64,000 bases of DNA from Streptomonospora nanhaiensis (GTDB taxonomy: Bacteria > Actinomycetota > Actinomycetes > Streptosporangiales > Streptosporangiaceae). The position numbers and the translations under genes are program-made. The stretch is taken from the NCBI RefSeq assembly GCF_026642255.1, contig NZ_CP113264.1, forward strand, positions 4,774,001-4,838,000, given 5' to 3'. Below the pieces are notes generated by a model, which was given only the letters and a program-made list of their open reading frames with translations, ran no database searches and was not told the DNA's origin. Numbering within the stretch: position 1 is the stretch's first letter; every line of letters begins with the position of its first letter. Shown piece after piece: positions 60,172 to 64,000 of this stretch.

Positions 60172-61299
60172 AGCCCATCCCCGCGTGCACGGGGAACAGT
60201 CACCGGTCGCGGGGCCACGCTCGATGATGGCGGGTCAATCCCCGCGCGCGCGGGGAGGCAGGTCACCGTGTGGACGAATTACGACCCGGCGTGGGGTCCA
60301 TCCCCGCGTGCGCGGGGAGCAGCGTCCAAATGCCAGACGCGACCTGCTTGACACCAGGTCCATCCCCGCGTGCGCGGGGAGCAGGGACGTCGCGGAGAAC
60401 CACGTTCAGGCGGGTCGGGTCCATCCCCGCGTGCGCGGGGAGCAGTCCGAGGACTGGAGCCTGTGCGGGTTGCGCCTGGGTCCATCCCCGCGTGCGCGGG
60501 GAGCAGCTGCGCCGGTACAGGGACGCGGTCCGCGTCCCGGGTCCATCCCCGCGTGCGCGGGGAGCAGCTGGCAAAACACGCTCCGGAGGTCGCAGAGGAG
60601 GGTCCATCCCCGCGTGCGCGGGGAGCAGGGCCGGGCCGCCTGGTCCTGGCTCCAGCCCGCGGGTCCATCCCCGCGTGCGCGGGGAGCAGCTAGTAGATGA
60701 GTGACTATGGCTGCACCCGATGGGTCCATCCCCGCGTGCGCGGGGAGCAGGATAAGCCAGCGTTATCGGCGGCTAGACATTGGGGTCCATCCCCGCGTGC
60801 GCGGGGAGCAGGTTCCGTCATTCCGTTTCCGTTCCGTCATTGTGGGTCCATCCCCGCGTGCGCGGGGAGCAGCCGCCGACACCCGTGCAGGACCGGGCAC
60901 CGGTCGGTCCATCCCCGCGTGCGCGGGGAGCAGTCGGTAGGTTGCGCACAACCGAAAAGTTCCGTAGGTCCATCCCCGCGTGCGCGGGGAGCAGGTCGTG
61001 GTTCACGATTATCGAGACTGACGATTGGGTCCATCCCCGCGTGCGCGGGGAGCAGGTGGTCCAACTCGCCGACCACCTGAACATGTGGGGTCCATCCCCG
61101 CGTGCGCGGGGAGCAGTACCAGGATGCTTGACGTACTACGTCTAGTGAGGGTCCATCCCCGCGTGCGCGGGGAGCAGCGGGACATAAAGGCCAGTTCCGG
61201 TCACAGATCGGGTCCATCCCCGCGTGCGCGGGGAGCAGTGAAAACGACGGCGGCGGCCCTGCCGACGGCGGGGTCCATCCCCGCGTGCGCGGGGAGCAG
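60172..61299 (-). CRISPR. CRISPR array 3, type I-E, 19 repeats / 18 spacers
   Basis: Same repeat family as arrays 1 and 2. The two left-most repeats are degenerate: 60172-60199 has four substitutions, and 60233-60261 has two substitutions plus a 1-bp insertion. The next 17 (60295-61299) are canonical. crRNA sense is minus and the leader is on the right. Several middle spacers (for example 60690-60722, 60934-60966, 60995-61027) have only about 50% GC. One spacer (60812-60844) contains GTTCCGTCATT twice. No cas gene adjoins; the cas operon 5 kb away must serve it. Confidence 0.98.
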
Positions 61300-61360
61300 G
61301 TCGATGACCTGCGAACTTACCAGCGACAAGCAGCCGATTTTCCAACTTCTCGAGAATTAG
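61300..61360 (-). promoter_or_regulatory. Leader of CRISPR array 3
   Basis: 61 bp with the shared blocks GTCGATGACCTGCGAACTTA, CCAGCGACAAG and TTTTCCAACTTCTCGAGAA. The conservation supports transcription and adaptation activity of array 3. The following 61361-61577 is AT-richer and shows no gene. Confidence 0.85.
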
Positions 61361-61577
61361 ACACTCGGAACGAAACACAGGAAAGGCCCATTGTCACCCA
61401 CACGCCCATATGACACCCCAACATTCCCATGCTCACACCCGAAGCAGCGCCACAGGGAACTCTCCCATACGTCGCGAACAGTTCCAGGCCGCCGCCGGTC
61501 AACCCATCCTTCGATGAGCGCGAGGAAACGACTCCGCCCACCACCGAACGCCAGAAGTACAGACCACACGCCAGAGT

Positions 61578-61913
61578 TCAGCCGTCACCATGTTCAACGG
61601 ACGGAGAGAGTCGCCCCTCCGCCAGATCACGCAGCGCCGCCAGGTGACCGTCGAAGGCCCTCCTCCCCAGGGAGGTCAGGGACACCGTCGTGGTCCGGCG
61701 CGCATCCCCACGGGAAGCCGAAGCGGACTTGGCGGTGCGCACGTAGCCCAGGTCGACCAGACTGCGGATCGTCTTGGACAGGTTGGCCTCGCTCAGCCCC
61801 AGGGCCGAACGGAGAACCGCGAAGTCGGCACTGTCGACAGGGCGCAACAGTCCGCAGATGCGCAGGCGGTTGGGCGCATGGATGGCGTCGTCGAAGCGGG
61901 GATCAGCGGCCAC
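61578..61913 (-). CDS. MarR-like winged-helix regulator
   Basis: 111 residues from GTG 61913 (MAADPRFDDAIHAPNRLRIC); an upstream GTG at 61949 would reach deeper into the preceding gene. The fold is the short actinobacterial winged helix: LRICGLLRPVDSADFAVLRS, ALGLSEANLSKTIRSLVDLG (recognition helix) and the wing YVRTAKSASASRGDARRTTT, then LTSLGRRAFDGHLAALRDLA. Such regulators (YdgJ-like) usually repress a neighbouring membrane protein. It overlaps the membrane-protein gene by 11 bp. Array 3's leader lies downstream on the same strand. Confidence 0.87.
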   Translation of the reverse strand: MAADPRFDDAIHAPNRLRICGLLRPVDSADFAVLRSALGLSEANLSKTIRSLVDLGYVRTAKSASASRGDARRTTTVSLTSLGRRAFDGHLAALRDLAEGRLSPSVEHGDG

Positions 61914-62373
61914 TGCGCAGCTCGGTGTCGTAGAAGCGGTCGTAGACACGGCATCCGGCCAGCACCATGACGAAGGTGAAAACGGCGACGGCGGCCACCC
62001 ACGGCCGCATGCCCATGAGCGTCAGCGCCTGGGAGAGACCGAGGAGCACCACGATGGCCACCCCCACCACGATCAGCACCCCGAGGCTCCGCGGACCTGC
62101 CGTGCGGCTGATCGCCAGTCCGGTCCGCTTCTGGTAGGCGAGCACCAGGAAGATCAGCGAGACGCTTCCCGCGACGACGACCATGCTCTGCACGAACGGC
62201 GTGGGGGCCGCAGGAGAGGCCACGAAGGCGGTGGTGATGGCCGCGAGCGCCGGATAGAACCAGGGCGGCGTGACGATGTGGTCCGCCAGCGTCGAGCGGT
62301 CGGCGTTCAGCGTGTCGAGGGCCTCCCGGGCGGCGTCGGGGGTCCTGTCGTGGGGCGACTCATGACTTTCCAT
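61903..62373 (-). CDS. Four-helix membrane protein
   Basis: 156 residues from ATG 62373. Four hydrophobic segments are seen: PPWFYPALAAITTAFVASPA, SMVVVAGSVSLIFLVLAYQK, GVLIVVGVAIVVLLGLSQAL and WVAAVAVFTFVMVLAGCRVY. The N-terminal 40 residues are acidic and cytoplasmic. No transporter family was recognised with confidence. Genes of this kind commonly pair with YdgJ-like regulators in actinobacteria. A palindrome lies directly upstream. An in-frame ATG at 62409 is possible. Confidence 0.82.
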   Translation of the reverse strand: MESHESPHDRTPDAAREALDTLNADRSTLADHIVTPPWFYPALAAITTAFVASPAAPTPFVQSMVVVAGSVSLIFLVLAYQKRTGLAISRTAGPRSLGVLIVVGVAIVVLLGLSQALTLMGMRPWVAAVAVFTFVMVLAGCRVYDRFYDTELRSGR

Positions 62374-62379
62374 GGAGTT

Positions 62380-62392
62380 AAGTGTTTCACTT
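62380..62392. promoter_or_regulatory. Operator candidate AAGTG-TTT-CACTT
   Basis: Perfect 13-bp palindrome 7 bp upstream of the membrane-protein start. In minus sense it is flanked by two CTTAACTC copies. It is the likely binding site of the winged-helix regulator encoded by the second gene of the operon. Confidence 0.5.
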
Positions 62393-62487
62393 GCCTTCGA
62401 GTTAAGCAAAGTGACGATGGACTCAGACCGCCCGCTCCCGCCTCCTCGACACCTGGGAGCGCACTCCTTGGGGCATGGTCCTCGCGT

Positions 62488-63237
62488 CTAGATCTGGCAG
62501 GCGTGCCGGTACAGAAGGGCCTCCGCGAGGTTCAACCGGCGGTCGCTCTCGTCGCGGAGGGGAGGAAGAATGAGCGTGGTGATGCCCAGCGCCACGGCAC
62601 CGCCGTCATGGGTGTGCCGGTCGCCGACCATCAGCGCCTCGTCGGGGCGGGCGCCCGCCATGCTGAGCGCGGCCTCGAACAGACGCGGGTCGGGCTTCTC
62701 GGCCCCCTGTTCACAGGAGAGCGCGTAGGCGTCCACGTACGCGCCGAGGCCCGCGGACTCGAACCTGGGACGTATGTCGACGTGGATGTCGCTGACGATG
62801 ACGGTTCGGACACCGGAGGCTCGGGCGCGGGCGAGGAACGGGAGGGCGTCCTCCGCGAAGCGGTCGTGTCCGGGGTCGGATTCCACCCGGTAGAGCGCCT
62901 CGGCGAGCTCGTGGTCGAGCCCCGCGTCGGCCAGGACCTCCATGAAGACGCGCCGGTGCAGGGCCGGATCCGCGTCCATACCGGGGCTGAGCAGGCGTTT
63001 GTCGGCGTTCACCGCGTCGAGGCGCTCGAGGATCGGGGCGGCGTCGACCGGGGAGGCCGAACGCCCGACCTCTTCGAGAGCGGTGGTGATCCACTGCTCC
63101 GGGCTCAGGGTCACGGCCAGGGTGCCGCGCCAGTCCACCAGCACCGCGGTGAAGGCGCCCGCACGCTCGTCGGTCCTGTGGTCGGTGGAGGAAGGGAAGG
63201 GCTCCTGCGGCGGAGGGTTCGCCGACACGTCGCGCAT
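62488..63237 (-). CDS. HAD-superfamily hydrolase
   Basis: 249 residues. HAD motif I reads AVLVDWRGTLA: the nucleophilic Asp is present but the usual second Asp two residues on is Arg. Motif II is the Ser in RTVIVSDIHVD, motif III Lys is in GAEKPDPRLFE, and motif IV is MVGDRHTHDGGAVALGITTL. The helical cap covers residues about 45-125. The changed motif I suggests a non-phosphatase or altered activity. Start ATG 63237 gives a disordered 28-residue N-tail; a later start is possible. Gap 63238-63439 holds nothing visible. Confidence 0.87.
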   Translation of the reverse strand: MRDVSANPPPQEPFPSSTDHRTDERAGAFTAVLVDWRGTLAVTLSPEQWITTALEEVGRSASPVDAAPILERLDAVNADKRLLSPGMDADPALHRRVFMEVLADAGLDHELAEALYRVESDPGHDRFAEDALPFLARARASGVRTVIVSDIHVDIRPRFESAGLGAYVDAYALSCEQGAEKPDPRLFEAALSMAGARPDEALMVGDRHTHDGGAVALGITTLILPPLRDESDRRLNLAEALLYRHACQI

Positions 63238-63439
63238 GCGGTCATCGTAGCGACGCCCCTTCTCGGCGTTCGGACACGGCGAGCGCGACGAGGACGGCGA
63301 ATCCGAGACGCGAGACTATCCCGAGCGGACGGATCCACATTCGCGCCGGCGTCCGCGTCCCCGGAAGGCCACCGGAACGCCTGCCGAACGGACAGCCGTG
63401 AAGCACGGTATCCGTCCGGCAGGGCCGCCCGAGATGGGT

Positions 63440-64000
63440 CTACGGCACGGTGTACCCGGCGGCGCGGAACACCTCGTACCACTCGGGCCGGGTCAGCGGT
63501 ATGTCCGAGCCCTGAGCCGCCGCGGTGACGCGTTCCGGCGTGGTGGTGCCGATGACCACCTGCATCCGCGCGGGGTGCCTGGTGATCCACGCGGTCGCGA
63601 TCGCGAGCGGCGGCACGTCGTACTTCGCCGCGATTCGGTCGATGACCGCGTTCAGCTCCGGGAAGCGCGGCGAGCCGAGGAACGGCCCGTCGAAGAAACC
63701 GGCCTGGAACGGGGACCACGCCTGCAGGGTGATGTCGTGCAGCCGGCAGTAGTCGACGAGGCCGTCGTCGCGGCTGACCGACTGCTCCAGCCCCTGCATG
63801 TTCGCGGCCACGCCCTGGGCGATGAGCGGCGCGTGCGTGATGGAGAGCTGCGCCTGGTTCGCCACGATCGGCTGCCTCACGTACCGGCGCAGCAGGTCGA
63901 TCTGTCTCGGCGTGTGGTTGGAGACGCCGAAGGCGCGCACCTTGCCGGCCTCGGCGAGGTCGTCGAACGCCCGCGCCACCTCCTCCGGCTCCACGAGGGC
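63440..64000 (-). CDS. Aldo/keto reductase, C-terminal part
   Basis: The gene runs off the right edge; 186 residues are visible. It resembles YdhF-type AKRs: PEEVARAFDDLAEAGKVRAF, GVSNHTPRQIDLLRRYV, ITLQAWSPFQAGFFDGPFLG, then PPLAIATAWITRHPARMQVV and IGTTTPERVTAAAQGSDI, the NADPH-binding end. The catalytic tetrad lies outside the window. Separate from the complete AKR at 34677. Confidence 0.88.
   Translation of the reverse strand, partial: ALVEPEEVARAFDDLAEAGKVRAFGVSNHTPRQIDLLRRYVRQPIVANQAQLSITHAPLIAQGVAANMQGLEQSVSRDDGLVDYCRLHDITLQAWSPFQAGFFDGPFLGSPRFPELNAVIDRIAAKYDVPPLAIATAWITRHPARMQVVIGTTTPERVTAAAQGSDIPLTRPEWYEVFRAAGYTVP

Noticed and set aside
60263..61378. Repeat-protein-like open frames across array 3 (and likewise array 2)
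   Set aside because: Same artefact as for array 1.
61317..61569. Small minus-strand frames right of array 3
   Set aside because: They overlap the conserved leader and have no ribosome site or protein-like composition.

Overview
The window is very GC-rich actinobacterial DNA. Genes are dense and often overlap by 4 bp (ATGA or GTGA), many start with GTG, and the repertoire includes XRE/DUF5753 plus DUF397 pairs, a BldC-like protein, F420-type enzymes and a secreted GH5 cellulase. A Nocardiopsis-like (Nocardiopsaceae) host is the best guess; this is inference from gene content, not from a marker gene. No rRNA, tRNA, IS element or prophage was recognised.

Layout. 1-5.5 kb: end of cutA, a NarL-type response regulator, then a development-type module (DUF397, XRE/DUF5753, divergent SpoIIAB-like ATPase) followed by a BldC-like gene. 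5.5-10.6 kb: a SnoaL/NmrA-like pair behind a palindrome-rich promoter, an SDR, and a PadR/DUF1048 operon. 10.8-20.4 kb: a sugar-catabolism locus on the minus strand with a CUT2 ABC importer, Zn-alcohol dehydrogenase, DUF4380 protein, SDR, GntR regulator, D-galactonate dehydratase and SMP-30 lactonase. It looks like an oxidative De Ley-Doudoroff route. 20.7-25.2 kb: a tiny secreted peptide, a ClpC-type ATPase and a GH5 cellulase. 25.4-33.4 kb: F420/LLM, SDR and a small stress-type gene with sigma-B-like promoters, then an MFS, FAD-oxidase and LysR block flanked by 76-bp direct repeats. 33.6-34.3 kb: two small secreted proteins sharing an AGPxGA repeat. 34.7-40.6 kb: a compact plus-strand cluster of aldo/keto reductase, ATP-grasp enzyme, CocE hydrolase and cytochrome P450. 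40.7-43.7 kb: copper-storage-like protein, F420/PPOX enzyme, and a LysR gene divergent from a PACE efflux pump.

43.8-61.3 kb is the highlight: a complete type I-E CRISPR-Cas system. One minus-strand cas operon (cas3-cse1-cse2-cas7e-cas5e-cas6e-cas1-cas2, 54882 to 45491) lies between array 2 (18 repeats, upstream) and array 1 (26 repeats, downstream). Array 3 (19 repeats) is 4 kb further out. All arrays have the same orientation and share a conserved leader of about 62 bp on the high-coordinate side. A second XRE/DUF397/ATPase module sits between arrays 2 and 3, and its XRE-DUF397 pair reads directly into the leader of array 2, which in turn reads into cas3. Immunity and a development-type regulatory module are therefore physically coupled here.

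61.6-64 kb: a winged-helix regulator overlapping a membrane protein gene, a HAD hydrolase, and the C-terminal part of an aldo/keto reductase cut by the window edge. The main candidates for undescribed biology are the regulator-array-cas arrangement, the ATP-grasp/CocE/P450 cluster with a 5' UTR hairpin, the 76-bp repeats, the AGPxGA secreted proteins and the hairpin-bearing CRISPR spacers.
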